From positions 1 through 13,820 of the forward strand of contig JALWQP010000131.1 of NCBI GenBank assembly GCA_027083045.1: a stretch of DNA of 13,820 nt, written 5' to 3'. The DNA is from Desulfurococcales archaeon (GTDB lineage Archaea > Thermoproteota > Thermoprotei_A > Sulfolobales > Desulfurococcaceae). Under the pieces are notes generated by a model, which was not told the origin of the DNA, ran no database searches, and worked only from the letters and a program-made list of their open reading frames with translations. The position numbers and the translations under genes are program-made. Shown piece after piece: positions 13,605-13,820 of this stretch (positions are counted from its first letter, which is position 1; every line of letters starts with the position of its first letter).

Positions 13605-13820
13605 CGCCAGGAAAGGGTAATAATCCACGGGGGCCGTAGTGAGCGCCATGGATAGGTAGGCCCCACCCGGTCCGGGGCTCTCAGGGGTTTACACTCGAAT
13701 CTCGGGGCTCCGCCCCCGGTCCGGGCAGACAATCCTTGAATCGCTGCCCGGCGTCCCCGGGTGAGTAGCCTGCGGCGTCGGGCTCTTGGGAGCGGCGGGC
13801 TAAACCCCTCGGGAGACAAG
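13605..13820 (+). ncRNA. structured GC-rich RNA, partial, identity unresolved
   Basis: No credible protein is encoded here; the open frame on the minus strand (13571-13819) is an arginine- and proline-rich artefact. GC content is well above that of the genes, as expected for stable RNA in a hyperthermophile. Helices seen: a long-range one, CTCTC-AGGGGTTTA (13678-13691) with TAAACCCCT-C-GGGAG (13801-13815), 14 pairs with one bulge; CCGGGCAG/CTGCCCGG (13721-13728/13744-13751); CGGGG/CCCCG within 13703-13718; GGGGCC/GGCCCC (13630-13635/13659-13664); and GCTC/GAGC (13782-13793). The single G-U pair in the long helix favours the plus strand. Hallmarks of SRP RNA and RNase P RNA were looked for and not found; a pre-rRNA 5' leader remains possible. 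It continues past the edge. Confidence 0.45.
13666..13725. repeat. two copies of a near-palindromic 11-mer
   Basis: CCCGGTCCGGG occurs at 13666-13676 and 13715-13725. Each copy is a palindrome around a central T, and the two copies can also pair with each other. They lie inside the structured right-edge RNA, one on each side of the CGGGG/CCCCG hairpin. Confidence 0.6.

Noticed and set aside
13690..13712. tRNA-like T-loop around ACTCGAATC
   Set aside because: The flanking bases do not pair to make a T-stem, and no acceptor or anticodon arm could be placed on either strand.
13571..13819. 82-residue open frame on the minus strand
   Set aside because: Arginine- and proline-rich composition from GC-rich structured DNA, no promoter or ribosome binding site, and incompatible with the many perfect helices in the same stretch.
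1..13820. CRISPR array, insertion sequence or defence system
   Set aside because: No regularly spaced repeats, transposase, terminal inverted repeats or recognised defence genes were seen.

Overview
The window comes from a hyperthermophilic archaeon of the Thermoproteota, most likely order Desulfurococcales. The pointers are an archaeal A-type ATP synthase subunit B, an archaeal-type prolyl-tRNA synthetase, a diphthamide ligase, a bifunctional phosphoglucose/phosphomannose isomerase, a UbiA-type lipid prenyltransferase, TATA-led short-leader or leaderless genes, and GTG/TTG starts. The genus cannot be fixed by reading. Coding density is high and genes are small. No tRNA, 16S/23S sequence, insertion sequence or CRISPR array was recognised.

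Layout. 1-1623 (+): the end of atpA and complete atpB. 1620-2947 (-): a two-gene unit, a metallo-beta-lactamase-fold protein followed by a class II aldolase. 3013-3696 (+): Dph6-type ligase. 3752-7135 (-): an unknown 80-residue protein, prolyl-tRNA synthetase and an M28 metallopeptidase; the last two are 30 bases apart and probably co-transcribed. 7195-7659 (+): an unknown acidic protein. 7645-8637 (-): a Xer-like tyrosine recombinase with an added zinc ribbon. 8792-9037 (+): a DUF131/TIGR00304 two-helix membrane protein behind an unusually structured leader. 9049-9936 (-): a DUF2258-like protein. 10124-10849 (+): two unknown genes, probably one operon. 10844-11467 (-): an unknown protein with a C-terminal winged-helix-like segment. 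11552-12538 (+): phosphoglucose/phosphomannose isomerase. 12535-13428 (-): UbiA prenyltransferase, probably for archaeol lipid synthesis. 13429-13820 holds no convincing protein gene. It appears to carry RNA: a candidate C/D-box guide RNA at about 13464-13543, and the 5' part of a larger GC-rich structured RNA from about 13605 past the right edge.

The genes are mostly housekeeping: ATP synthesis, translation and its modification, sugar-phosphate metabolism, membrane lipid synthesis and probably chromosome dimer resolution. There is no sign of a defence island or integrated element. The least expected signals are non-coding: a set of mutually exclusive hairpins in the leader at 8703-8791, a perfect 16-bp palindrome over the predicted start site of the isomerase promoter, a tandem palindromic repeat before 10124, and the two RNA candidates at the right end. 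Four of six tail-to-tail gene pairs overlap, two of them sharing a CTAG as stop codon for both strands.
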